From positions 1-33,301 of the forward strand of contig NZ_FNEA01000037.1 of assembly GCF_900100045.1 (NCBI RefSeq): a stretch of 33,301 nucleotides of DNA, given 5' to 3'. This document shows positions 24,718 through 32,846 of this stretch, one piece after another. The stretch is from Paracoccus denitrificans (GTDB lineage: Bacteria; Pseudomonadota; Alphaproteobacteria; Rhodobacterales; Rhodobacteraceae). The position numbers and the translations under genes were made by a program. The notes under the pieces are model-generated. The model saw only the letters and a list, made by a program, of their open reading frames with translations, ran no database searches and was not told where the DNA came from. The first letter of the stretch is position 1. Each line of letters starts with the position of its first letter.

Positions 24718-25740
24718 TTACCAGGTGTCGTTCAGGCGGTAGCCGGTGGGGAATGGATCGCTGGGATCCAGCACGTGCTGGTGAAATCCGGTGATCCAGG
24801 CCGTGCCCGTGATGGCGGGGCGGATCGCGGGCAACACGCCGACCTTGGTGGTGGCGGTGACGGTGCCGGTGAACTCCGTGCCGATGATGCTTTGATGGAT
24901 GAAAGTCTCGCCTTCGGCGATCTGGCCGCGGGCATGCAGGACCGCCAGCCGGGCGCTGGTTCCGGTGCCGCAGGGCGAGCGGTCAAGCCGCCCGGGCGAG
25001 ACGATCACACCGTTCTTCGAGACCTTGCCGCGTTCGGTTTCCAACAGCGGGCCGGCGAAGAGCGTCTGGTTGATGGTGTGGATGCCGGGGTTTTCCGGAT
25101 GGATGGCGGGAAGCTGTTCGGCGGCGGCTGCCTTGATGCGCTCGCCGATCTCGACCATGTGCCGGGCCTCCTCGGGCTTGATCTCGAAGCCGACCGCCGC
25201 GGCATCGACCAGCACATAGATCATCCCCCCATAGGCGACATCCACCGTCAGCCTGCCGAGGTTCGGCACCTCGATAGCCTGATCGAGGCCAAAGACGAAC
25301 GAGGGCACATTGTCGAAGGTGACGCTTTCGACCTTGCCGTCGCGGCATTTCGCGGTGACGGGGACCAGACCAGCGGGTGCCTCCAGCACGATGCGGGTCT
25401 CGGGCTCGGTCATCGGCACCATGCCCGTTTCCAGCGCCACGGTCGCGGTGCAGATCGTGTTCGTGCCCGACATCGGCACATAGTAGTCCGATTCCATGAT
25501 GACGAAGCCGAAATCCGCCTTGGGATCGTTCGAGGGCAGGATCAGGTTCATGCACAGGCTGACCTTGCCGCGCGGGTCGTTGAGCAGAAACAGGCGCAGG
25601 TCGTCGCCCTTGTCCTGCAACCATGTCATCTTCTCGAACATGGTCCGGCCGGGCACGTTCAGCACGCCGCCGGTGATAACGTCGTTGGGTTCTCCGGCGG
25701 CGTGGGCGCTGACGACATTGACCATTCGCCTGAAACGCAT
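24718..25740 (-). CDS. Proline racemase-superfamily enzyme, Ser/Cys type (hydroxyproline 2-epimerase-like)
   Basis: Protein of 340 residues from ATG 25740, chosen because GGGAGG lies just upstream; the frame extends to 25809, across the operator, which is not coding. This superfamily epimerises or dehydrates proline and hydroxyprolines using two catalytic bases. Here Cys257 (DRSPCGTGTSA) is present, but the first position is Ser91 (VPMSGTNTIC) in place of Cys-Gly-His. Such Ser/Cys members are known in the superfamily, and as I recall some are 4-hydroxyproline 2-epimerases. First gene of the minus operon under a LacI-type operator. No D-hydroxyproline oxidase or DHDPS-like deaminase is nearby, so the substrate may differ. 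Confidence 0.85.
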   Translation of the reverse strand: MRFRRMVNVVSAHAAGEPNDVITGGVLNVPGRTMFEKMTWLQDKGDDLRLFLLNDPRGKVSLCMNLILPSNDPKADFGFVIMESDYYVPMSGTNTICTATVALETGMVPMTEPETRIVLEAPAGLVPVTAKCRDGKVESVTFDNVPSFVFGLDQAIEVPNLGRLTVDVAYGGMIYVLVDAAAVGFEIKPEEARHMVEIGERIKAAAAEQLPAIHPENPGIHTINQTLFAGPLLETERGKVSKNGVIVSPGRLDRSPCGTGTSARLAVLHARGQIAEGETFIHQSIIGTEFTGTVTATTKVGVLPAIRPAITGTAWITGFHQHVLDPSDPFPTGYRLNDTW

Positions 25741-25765
25741 GGCGAGCCTCCCGTTCAGATAGTTT

Positions 25766-25809
25766 GTAAACGTTTTCCGTATCTGACGGAGCGACCCCCT
25801 TCCTGTCAA
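25766..25809 (-). promoter_or_regulatory. Promoter and LacI-type operator of the racemase-family operon
   Basis: On the minus strand a perfect TTGACA (25809-25804) is followed after 17 bases by a weak -10, TCAGAT (25786-25781), then the operator GAAAACGTTTAC (25777-25766), with one mismatch from a perfect palindrome. The operator would cover the transcription start. The -35 begins seven bases beyond the regulator's stop codon, giving the operon a promoter separate from the LacI gene. Confidence 0.68.
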
Positions 25810-25815
25810 GAGGAA

Positions 25816-26865
25816 TTATGCCGTCGTGCGGGGCCGAGCGACGGATCGGCGCAGGATCACCTCGGTCTCAAAGCGCCGGCTACCCAGCGGAGCGCCGGTT
25901 TCCAGACGCGCAATCATGGCCTTGGCGGCGGCGCGGCCGATCTTTTCCGAAGGAACCGCAACCGTCGTCAGGGACGGGTCGAACAGCGCCGCATAGTCGA
26001 TGTCGTCGAAACCTGTCAGCGATAGATGCTCGGGAACTGTGATACCCAGGCGGCGGGCCTCGACCATGACGCTGAAGGCGATCACGCAACGATTGCAGAT
26101 CAGCGCTGTGGTCTCGGGGTGGTTTTCCATGATTCGCCGCAGGGCGGCGCCGCCATCCGCCATGTCGAAATCCATGTGGGTGAATTCGATCACCGGTTCC
26201 TGGCCCAGCTCGGCATTGATGTCGCGAAAAGCGCGGATGCGCGACTGCTGCCGGTCGTTGCCCTTGTCCGAGCCGCTGATCATGGCGATACGGCTATGGC
26301 CCAGGGTGTGCAGCATTTCGACCAGTTGCCGGGTGGCCAGGTAGTTGTCGAAGCCGATCGTCGGCACTTCGGACTTTTCGAAATAGGAATAGGCCGACAG
26401 CAGTGGCAGTTGATGGGCGCGGCAATAGTCCAGCAGACGTTGGTCGTCGATCCGACCAAAGATGATCAACCCCTCGGTGCCGTGCTCGATCAGCCGCTTC
26501 GCGCGGTCGAACAGGTTCGAGTTGTCGAAGCCCGAGGTTTGCACGAATCCCAGGTAACCGTTTTCTTCCAGCGTTTCCTGAATGGCGCTGGCCACGGCCG
26601 AGAACAGCGGGTCGGCAAGCCGTGGCAGCATGGTGCTAATGATCTGGGTGCGCTGGCGGCGCAGCGCCTTGCCTACCGAATCCGCCATGTAATCCATTGA
26701 ATCTGCAGCAGCCACCACGCGCTCGCGCAGCTCCTTTCGCACCGAATCGGGGGAATTGAGCGCGCGCGACACCGTGGCGATGGAAACCCCTGCCGCCTTG
26801 GCGACATCATGGATCGTCGGGCGGATCCGGCGCGCCTGGATTGCCTGGGATTTGGGCTTGGCCAA
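25816..26865 (-). CDS. LacI-family transcriptional regulator
   Basis: Repressor-type regulator of 349 residues. The helix-turn-helix and hinge are PTIHDVAKAAGVSIATVSRALN and SVGKALRRQRT; the rest is a periplasmic-binding-protein-like effector domain (IISTMLPRLADPLFSAVASAI; PTIGFDNYLATRQLVEMLHTLGH; SLTGFDDIDYAALFDPSLTTV). The best start is TTG 26865, with AGGAG eight bases upstream; no ATG in this frame is better placed, and TTG should give weak translation. It sits between two operons that both carry AAACGTTT palindromes, typical LacI/GalR targets, and two further sites lie upstream at 6066 and 9353. Effector unknown. Confidence 0.88.
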   Translation of the reverse strand: MAKPKSQAIQARRIRPTIHDVAKAAGVSIATVSRALNSPDSVRKELRERVVAAADSMDYMADSVGKALRRQRTQIISTMLPRLADPLFSAVASAIQETLEENGYLGFVQTSGFDNSNLFDRAKRLIEHGTEGLIIFGRIDDQRLLDYCRAHQLPLLSAYSYFEKSEVPTIGFDNYLATRQLVEMLHTLGHSRIAMISGSDKGNDRQQSRIRAFRDINAELGQEPVIEFTHMDFDMADGGAALRRIMENHPETTALICNRCVIAFSVMVEARRLGITVPEHLSLTGFDDIDYAALFDPSLTTVAVPSEKIGRAAAKAMIARLETGAPLGSRRFETEVILRRSVARPRTTA

Positions 26866-26949
26866 GAGTTTTTCTCCTGTTTGCTGCAAGTTTTCTGAAT
26901 CACCTGTCCCTATCTCGGACCCGAAATGACATGGATTGGCAAGTTTTTC

Positions 26950-26986
26950 TTGACATGGGCGTATGTTAAGAACAGTAAACGTTTAC
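26950..26986 (+). promoter_or_regulatory. Promoter and LacI-type operator of the MalEFGK-type operon
   Basis: A perfect -35 TTGACA (26950-26955) is followed at about 17-18 bases by a poor -10 that overlaps the perfect palindrome GTAAACGTTTAC (26975-26986). The operator ends 48 bp before the start at 27035. It is identical to the operator at 9353. The overlap would allow repression by blocking RNA polymerase. Confidence 0.7.
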
Positions 26987-27034
26987 AAATCACGATAAGA
27001 AACAACCACGACCACGCCCACAGGAGGTTGCACC

Positions 27035-28336
27035 ATGACTCGATTCCAGTCCCGTTCCGACTTTACCCGCCGGCACATGCTCAAGACGCTGACGGCCCTG
27101 ACGGCTGCCTTTGCGGCCGCGCCGCGCGGCGCCTTTGCGCAATCCGGGGCGGCGCTCAACATTCTCAACAGCAATACCGCATGGGCGGAGGCTCTGACCG
27201 CATCGGTCGCCGATGCCTATGACAGCGCCCGGATCACCGGCGAGGCCAATCCCTATGAGGCACATTACGAAAAGCTGCTGATCGAGCTTAGCCAGGGTTC
27301 CTCGACCTTCGACCTGTTCACCACCGACAATCTCTGGATCCGCCAACCGATCCGCAACGGCTGGGCTGCGCCGCTGGACGAGATCCGGGCGGGCAACGCC
27401 GAACTGCCCGAACTGCAACTGCACAACTTCGCACCCGCCTCGCTGACCTATACCGAGTACGAGGGAAAACGCTGGGGCTTGCCGCTGGTGATGACCACGC
27501 CGGTCTTCGTCTATCGCAAGGATCTGCTGGAAGCGGCCGGCATCGAGGTGCCGAAGAACTGGGACGATTATCGCGAGGCGGCGGCGAAGCTGCATTCCTC
27601 GGATGTCGCGGGCAACGTGTTGCTGCTGGGAGGCCAGGACGCGCACATGAGCGGTGACTGGGGGTCGCGCCTGATGGGCATGACCAAGATCGCCCCCAAT
27701 GACGACGGCGTGCTGGACGAAGCCAACAAGCCGGTTTTCAACAGCGAAGGGCAGGGGGCCCGCGCCATCGAGCGGCTGCGCGAGGTGCTGCCCTATACCC
27801 CGAACGGGGTCGAGGGGCTGGACTATGCCGAGGGCTCGTCGTTGATGCAGCAGGGCCGCGCCGCCATGATGATCACCTGGTCGGACGTGATCGTCGGCAT
27901 CGAGGATGGGCCGATGAAGGGCCGTTTCGGCTATACCGTCGCCCCGACCGAGCGATATGAGCAGCAGATGGTTGGTGGCTGGTCGATCATGGCCAACGCA
28001 GCCTCCGGGCAACTCGAGGATGCCTATCGCTTCCTCGCCTGGATGAGCGAGGGCAAGGCCTATGAGTTGTTCCGCGAGGGCGGGGAATCCTCGCTTTGCC
28101 TGCAGCGCGACATCGACAACCCCCAGACGGTCGAGGCGATTCCCATGTTGCAAGCCTTCCACGACTTCGAGACCCGCGGCACCGCGCCGATCTCGATCCC
28201 GCCCTATCGGTTGCAGAACGCCGTCGAGGTGCAGCGCGTGCTTTACGAAGAGATCCTGGCGGGCGTGAACGGCCGCAAGACCCCCGAACAGGCGATGGCG
28301 GATGCCGAATCGCGCCTGGCGCGGGTCATTCGCTGA
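27035..28336 (+). CDS. ABC transporter substrate-binding protein (SBP family 1, sugar type)
   Basis: Periplasmic binding protein of 433 residues. The N-terminus has a twin-arginine signal, FTRRHMLKTLTALTAAFAAA, cleaved near GAFA-QS. The mature part follows the SBP_bac_1 pattern: LNILNSNTAWAEALTASV, LSQGSSTFDLFTTDN, GLPLVMTTPVFVYRKDLLEAAGIEVPKNW and AMMITWSDVI. AGGAGG at about 27021 precedes the ATG. It is the first gene of a MalEFGK-type importer under a LacI-type operator. Family ligands range from sugars to glycerol phosphate and other polyols. The linked alcohol and aldehyde dehydrogenases fit a hydroxylated substrate, but this is inference. Confidence 0.88.
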   Translation: MTRFQSRSDFTRRHMLKTLTALTAAFAAAPRGAFAQSGAALNILNSNTAWAEALTASVADAYDSARITGEANPYEAHYEKLLIELSQGSSTFDLFTTDNLWIRQPIRNGWAAPLDEIRAGNAELPELQLHNFAPASLTYTEYEGKRWGLPLVMTTPVFVYRKDLLEAAGIEVPKNWDDYREAAAKLHSSDVAGNVLLLGGQDAHMSGDWGSRLMGMTKIAPNDDGVLDEANKPVFNSEGQGARAIERLREVLPYTPNGVEGLDYAEGSSLMQQGRAAMMITWSDVIVGIEDGPMKGRFGYTVAPTERYEQQMVGGWSIMANAASGQLEDAYRFLAWMSEGKAYELFREGGESSLCLQRDIDNPQTVEAIPMLQAFHDFETRGTAPISIPPYRLQNAVEVQRVLYEEILAGVNGRKTPEQAMADAESRLARVIR

Positions 28337-28344
28337 TCCGTCTG

Positions 28345-28374
28345 GGCGGGGCGCGTCCACCACGGCGCCCCGCC
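28345..28374 (+). promoter_or_regulatory. Strong intra-operon hairpin after the binding-protein gene
   Basis: A perfect 10-bp GC stem: GGCGGGGCGC (28345-28354) pairs with GCGCCCCGCC (28365-28374) across a 10-base loop. Only a short GCTTTA follows. It lies between the binding protein and the first permease and may attenuate or protect mRNA so that more binding protein than permease is made. Confidence 0.6.
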
Positions 28375-28396
28375 GCTTTACGCGAAGGGACCAACC

Positions 28397-29323
28397 ATGG
28401 CTCGTTCAGACACCAAGACCGCCGACAAGGCGCAGCGCCCGGGAGAGGGGCGGATCGCGATGCTCCTGCTGGCGCCGACGATGATCGTCATGACCGTCGT
28501 CGGGCTCTATCCGCTTCTGCATTCGCTCTACATCTCGCTGACGAACTACAACCCGACCTTCGGCGGCGGCTCCAGCCTGGTCTGGTTCGAGAATTACGCC
28601 CGCGCCTTCTCGGATCCGCAGTTCTGGAACGCGGTCGGGTTGACGCTGATCTTCACCGCTGTCAGCGTGACGGCTTCGCTGGTGCTGGCGGTGGCGCTGT
28701 CGGTGCTGTTCAACCAGCGCCATCCGGGTTTCGTCGTGTTGCGCACCATCATCCTGGTGCCGATGCTGATCACCCCCATCGCGGTCGGCATCACGTGGCG
28801 CGTGATGATGATGCCGGACCTGGGCGTGCTGAACTATCTGCTGGGGCTGATCGGCATTCCGCCGCAGCTCTGGGCCAGCAATGCCTCGACGGCGCTGCTG
28901 TCGGTGATCCTCGTCGATATCTGGCAATGGACGCCCTTCATGTTCCTGATCGTCTTTGCCGGCATCTCCTCGCTGCCGAAAAGCCCGTTCGAGGCAGCGG
29001 CCATCGACGGCGCCTCGCCGCTGCGCGCCTTCTTCTCGATCACCCTGCCGATGCTGAAGCCGGTGATCGTGATCGCGACGTTGCTGCGCATCGTCGATGC
29101 GTTCCGCACTTATGACACCGTCTACATCATCACCCGCGGCGGTCCCGATTTCGCGACCGACCTGGTCAGCGTCTATCTGCAACGGGTGAATTTCCGCTTC
29201 TTCGATCTCGGCTACGGCTCGGCGCTGTCCTGGCTGACGCTGATCATCGTTTTGCTTGTCGTCCTGATCTTTGTCCGCCTGACCGGCTTCATGAAGCTGG
29301 TGGCCGACAAGGAAAACCGCTGA
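28397..29323 (+). CDS. ABC transporter permease (MalF/UgpA type)
   Basis: Inner-membrane permease of 308 residues, about six membrane segments. The coupling loop is FEAAAIDGASPLRAFFSITLP, the ATPase docking motif. The early segment LLLAPTMIVMTVVGLYPLLHSLYIS is typical of MalF/UgpA proteins. AAGGGA precedes the ATG. It is 12 bases upstream of the partner permease and separated from the binding protein by the hairpin at 28345. Confidence 0.9.
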   Translation: MARSDTKTADKAQRPGEGRIAMLLLAPTMIVMTVVGLYPLLHSLYISLTNYNPTFGGGSSLVWFENYARAFSDPQFWNAVGLTLIFTAVSVTASLVLAVALSVLFNQRHPGFVVLRTIILVPMLITPIAVGITWRVMMMPDLGVLNYLLGLIGIPPQLWASNASTALLSVILVDIWQWTPFMFLIVFAGISSLPKSPFEAAAIDGASPLRAFFSITLPMLKPVIVIATLLRIVDAFRTYDTVYIITRGGPDFATDLVSVYLQRVNFRFFDLGYGSALSWLTLIIVLLVVLIFVRLTGFMKLVADKENR

Positions 29324-29335
29324 GGAGGGCCGGAC

Positions 29336-30178
29336 ATGGCATCGCAAAAACCGCTGCTGTCCCGTGCGATCAAACTGGCCGCCGCCTATGCGCTGGCCTT
29401 GATCGCCACGGCGTTCTTCGCCTTCCCGGTATTCTGGATGTCGAGTTCCTCTTTCAAGAGCGAACTCGACATCTCGCAATATCCGCCGGTCTGGAGCTTC
29501 GCTCCGACATTCGAAAACTACGCCAAGCTGGCCAGCGAGCTTGACGCCTTCGATGCCTTCGTCAACAGCGCGGTGATCGTCGGGCTGGCCACCACGCTGG
29601 CGATGGTCTGCGGCACCATGGCGGCCTATGCGCTGGCGCGCTTCGACGTGAAAGGCAAGGAGGTCATCGCCTTCGAGGTGCTGTCGATCCGCATGCTGCC
29701 GCCCATCGTCAGCGTCATCCCGATGTTCATCATCGCTCGCGCGCTGGGAATCTTCGACACCTACTGGCTGCTTGCCGCCGCCTATGGCCTTGCGGGTCTG
29801 CCCTTCGTGGTCTGGGTGATGCGCGTCTTCATCCAGGACATCCCGCAATCCATCGAGGAGGCCGCGATGATCGACGGCTGCTCGCGGTTCCAGACCTTCT
29901 GGCGGGTCACCCTGCCGCTGCTGCTGCCGGGGCTGGCCGCCACGATGGTCATCGTCTTCATGTTCGCCTGGAACGAGTTCCTGCTGGCCTCGATGCTGAC
30001 CTCGCAGAACGCCAAGACCCTGCCGGTGATCGCCGCCAACGCGATCAAGCCCAAGGCCATCGCCTGGGGGCTCGCCTCAGCGGCGGGGGTGGTGATGTCG
30101 CTGCCGGTCGTCGTGCTCGTCCTGATGATGCAACGCTATCTTGTCCGCGGCCTGACGCTTGGCGCGGTGAAAGGCTGA
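29336..30178 (+). CDS. ABC transporter permease (MalG/UgpE type)
   Basis: Second permease, 280 residues with about six membrane segments. The coupling loop reads IEEAAMIDGCSRFQTFWRVT, then LPLLLPGLAATMVIVFMFAWNEFLLAS, a hallmark of MalG-like proteins. GAGGAGG lies just before the ATG. The ATPase gene begins four bases after its stop. Together with the 28397 product it forms the channel. Confidence 0.9.
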   Translation: MASQKPLLSRAIKLAAAYALALIATAFFAFPVFWMSSSSFKSELDISQYPPVWSFAPTFENYAKLASELDAFDAFVNSAVIVGLATTLAMVCGTMAAYALARFDVKGKEVIAFEVLSIRMLPPIVSVIPMFIIARALGIFDTYWLLAAAYGLAGLPFVVWVMRVFIQDIPQSIEEAAMIDGCSRFQTFWRVTLPLLLPGLAATMVIVFMFAWNEFLLASMLTSQNAKTLPVIAANAIKPKAIAWGLASAAGVVMSLPVVVLVLMMQRYLVRGLTLGAVKG

Positions 30179-30182
30179 TCCC

Positions 30183-31253
30183 ATGGCTATCCAGATCAAC
30201 AACGTCTACAAGCGTTTCGGCAGCCTGACGGTTGTCAACGGTGTCTCGGTCGATATCGCGGATGGCGAGTTCTTCGTCATGCTCGGCCCTTCGGGCTGCG
30301 GCAAGACCACCACCCTGCGCATGGTCGCGGGGCTGGAAACCGCCAGCGAGGGCCAGATCTTCATCGACGGCCGCGACATGACCCATGCCGAGCCGCGCCA
30401 CCGCGACATCGCCATGGCCTTTCAGGATTACGGCCTCTATCCCAACATGACGGTGTTCCAGAACATCGAGTTTCCTCTGAAGATCCGCAAGCTCGCTCCC
30501 GCCGAGCGGCGCAGGAAGGTCGAGGAGACGGCGGGCCGCCTGGGCATTTCCGACTATCTCGGCCGCAAGCCGGCGCAGATGTCGGGTGGCCAGCGCCAGC
30601 GGGTGTCGCTGGCGCGCGCGCTGGTGCGCAATCCCAAGGTGTTCCTGATGGACGAGCCGCTGTCGAACCTCGACGCCAAGCTGCGCGCGGTGATGCGGAC
30701 CGAGATCAAGAAGCTGGTCACCGACCTGGGCATCACCACCATCTATGTCACCCATGACCAGATCGAGGCCATGTCGATGGCCGACCGCATCGCCGTCATG
30801 CGCAAGGGCGACATGGTGCAGGTGGCGCCGCCGCTTCAGGTCTACGACCGTCCGGCGACCTGTTTCGTCGCGGATTTCATCGGCTCGCCGCCGATGAACC
30901 TGTTCAAGGCCGAGCTGGCCAACAATGGCCGCGTCGTCTGCCAGGTACAGGGCTTCGGCGACGCATTGGACGATGGCGAGCGCGACCGTGCCCGCGCCAT
31001 GGCCGACCGTCACGGCCATTTCGCCGTCGGAATCCGCCCCGAACATCTGCAATGCGTCGCTGCCGGCACGCCCGGCTCGGTCGAGGGCATCGTCGAGCTG
31101 GTCGAGCCGCTGGGTCAGACCACCAACATCTATCTGCTGTCGGGCGACACGAAATATGTCGTGGTGACCGACCGCACCACCCTCCGCGCCGGAGACACGA
31201 TCGGGGTCATCGCCCCGGGCGACAAGGTCCGCGCGGTGGGTCTTGATCGCTGA
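30183..31253 (+). CDS. ABC transporter ATP-binding protein (MalK/UgpC type)
   Basis: ATPase of 356 residues. Walker A GPSGCGKTT lies at about residues 35-43, the signature is MSGGQRQR, Walker B is VFLMDEPLSNLDAKLR and the H-loop is VTHDQIEAMSMAD. The C-terminal third is an OB/TOBE domain (AVGIRPEHLQ; GIVELVEPLGQTTNIYLLSG). It energises the 27035-30178 importer. The aldehyde dehydrogenase follows after 21 bases. Confidence 0.91.
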   Translation: MAIQINNVYKRFGSLTVVNGVSVDIADGEFFVMLGPSGCGKTTTLRMVAGLETASEGQIFIDGRDMTHAEPRHRDIAMAFQDYGLYPNMTVFQNIEFPLKIRKLAPAERRRKVEETAGRLGISDYLGRKPAQMSGGQRQRVSLARALVRNPKVFLMDEPLSNLDAKLRAVMRTEIKKLVTDLGITTIYVTHDQIEAMSMADRIAVMRKGDMVQVAPPLQVYDRPATCFVADFIGSPPMNLFKAELANNGRVVCQVQGFGDALDDGERDRARAMADRHGHFAVGIRPEHLQCVAAGTPGSVEGIVELVEPLGQTTNIYLLSGDTKYVVVTDRTTLRAGDTIGVIAPGDKVRAVGLDR

Positions 31254-31274
31254 ACGCATAAGGAAGGATTCACG

Positions 31275-32759
31275 ATGACCGTTCGCAGCTATGTCCATTT
31301 CATCGACGGGGCCGAGCGTCCCGGCGCCTCGGGCGAGACGATCCGCCGCCATTCGCCCGCCCATGGGGCGGCGCTGGCCGATTTCGCCGCCGGCACGGCC
31401 GAGGATCTGGACGCGGCCGTCCGCGCCGCGCGCGAGGCTTTCGAGCATGGCCCCTGGCGCCAGATGCCCGCCACGCAGAAAGCGGCCATCCTGAACGCCT
31501 GGGGCGACCTGATCGCCGCAGACCTGGAGCGGCTGGCGGTCATCGAGGCCGAGGAATCCGGCAAGCCGATCCGTTTCGCCCGCGGTGAGATCGAGCATTC
31601 CGTATCCATGCTGCGCTATGCCGCCGCGCTTGGCATGCAGCTGCACGGCGAGGCGTTCGAGAATGTCGGCCCGCAGGCGCTGGGTCTGGTCAGCCGCGAG
31701 CCGCGCGGCGTGGTCGGTATGATCGTACCCTGGAACTTCCCTATGGTCACGCTGTTCCAGAAGCTGCCCTATGCGCTGGCGGCAGGTTGCTCGGTGGTGG
31801 TCAAGCCGTCCGAACTGACCTCGGGCACCGCGCTGGAGGTGGCGAAACTGGCCATTCGCGCGGGGCTGCCGAAGGGTGTCTACAACGTCGTGACCGGCAC
31901 CGGCGGCGCGGTGGGCGAGGCGATGACCCGCCACCCCGAGGTGGACATGATCTCCTTCACCGGCTCCACCAAGGTGGGCAAGGCCATTGCCCGCACCTGT
32001 GCCGACAGCGTCAAGCGCGTCGCGCTGGAACTGGGCGGCAAGGCTGCGAACGTCGTCTTTGCCGATGCCGATCTGGATGCGGCCGTCGATGGCGTGCTGT
32101 TCGGCTATGTCCTGAACCAGGGCGAGGAATGCGTCTGCGGTGCCCGCCTGCTGATCGAGGAATCCGTGGCCGATGCGTTCGTCTCGCGCCTTGTCGAGCG
32201 CACCCGCAAGATCCGCACCGGCCTGCCGCTGGACGAGGATGCCGACCAGGCTGCGATGATTCACGAGGCGCAGTTCGACCAGGTGATGGATTACCTGGAA
32301 ATCGGCAAGGCCGAGGGTGCGACCGTGGCCGTCGGTGGTGGCCGTGCGGAGGAAGGCGCGCTGGCCAAGGGCTACTTCGTCATGCCGACGATCTTCACCG
32401 ATGTGTCGCCGGACATGCGTATCTTCCGCGAGGAGATCTTCGGCCCGGTGCTGACCGTGACCACATTCAAAACGGTGGACGAGGCGGTGACGCTGGCCAA
32501 CGACACGGTCTATGGCCTCGGCAACGGGCTCTGGACCAAGGATCTGGACAAGGCGATCCTGGTTGCGCGCCGACTGCGCTCGGGCACGGTTTTCGTGAAT
32601 ACCTTCCTGGAAACCTCGGTGCAGATGCCCTTCGGCGGCTTCAAGCAATCGGGCATCGGACGCGAGAACGGCATCGACGGGTTGCTGGAATATACCGAGG
32701 TCAAGTCGACCTTCATCAAGCTGGGCGAGCGTAATGCGGTCTTGCCCCATACGGTATGA
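31275..32759 (+). CDS. NAD(P)-dependent aldehyde dehydrogenase (BetB-like)
   Basis: Oxidises an aldehyde to a carboxylic acid. 494 residues, normal for the superfamily. The general base is Glu252 (LELGGKAAN) and the nucleophile Cys286 (GEECVCGAR), the same spacing as betaine aldehyde dehydrogenase. VPWNFP and SFTGSTKVGKAIA mark the cofactor site, and MPFGGFKQSGIGRENG the C-terminal oligomer region. AAGGAAGGA precedes the ATG. It closes the MalEFGK-type operon and may oxidise the aldehyde made by the GMC enzyme at 23038, which lies under the same operator type. Aldehyde substrate unknown. Confidence 0.9.
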   Translation: MTVRSYVHFIDGAERPGASGETIRRHSPAHGAALADFAAGTAEDLDAAVRAAREAFEHGPWRQMPATQKAAILNAWGDLIAADLERLAVIEAEESGKPIRFARGEIEHSVSMLRYAAALGMQLHGEAFENVGPQALGLVSREPRGVVGMIVPWNFPMVTLFQKLPYALAAGCSVVVKPSELTSGTALEVAKLAIRAGLPKGVYNVVTGTGGAVGEAMTRHPEVDMISFTGSTKVGKAIARTCADSVKRVALELGGKAANVVFADADLDAAVDGVLFGYVLNQGEECVCGARLLIEESVADAFVSRLVERTRKIRTGLPLDEDADQAAMIHEAQFDQVMDYLEIGKAEGATVAVGGGRAEEGALAKGYFVMPTIFTDVSPDMRIFREEIFGPVLTVTTFKTVDEAVTLANDTVYGLGNGLWTKDLDKAILVARRLRSGTVFVNTFLETSVQMPFGGFKQSGIGRENGIDGLLEYTEVKSTFIKLGERNAVLPHTV

Positions 32760-32846
32760 CCACTCGGGAGATATGGCATCTGAGCCGATTGGCCAAGCGT
32801 CCTCGCAGCACCGTTGCGGGGCGCCTTCTACAATATGAGAGGAGGC

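Noticed and set aside
24718..32759. Standard 4-hydroxyproline degradation cluster
   Set aside because: No D-amino-acid oxidase or DHDPS-like deaminase is present; only the racemase-family enzyme and an aldehyde dehydrogenase fit.
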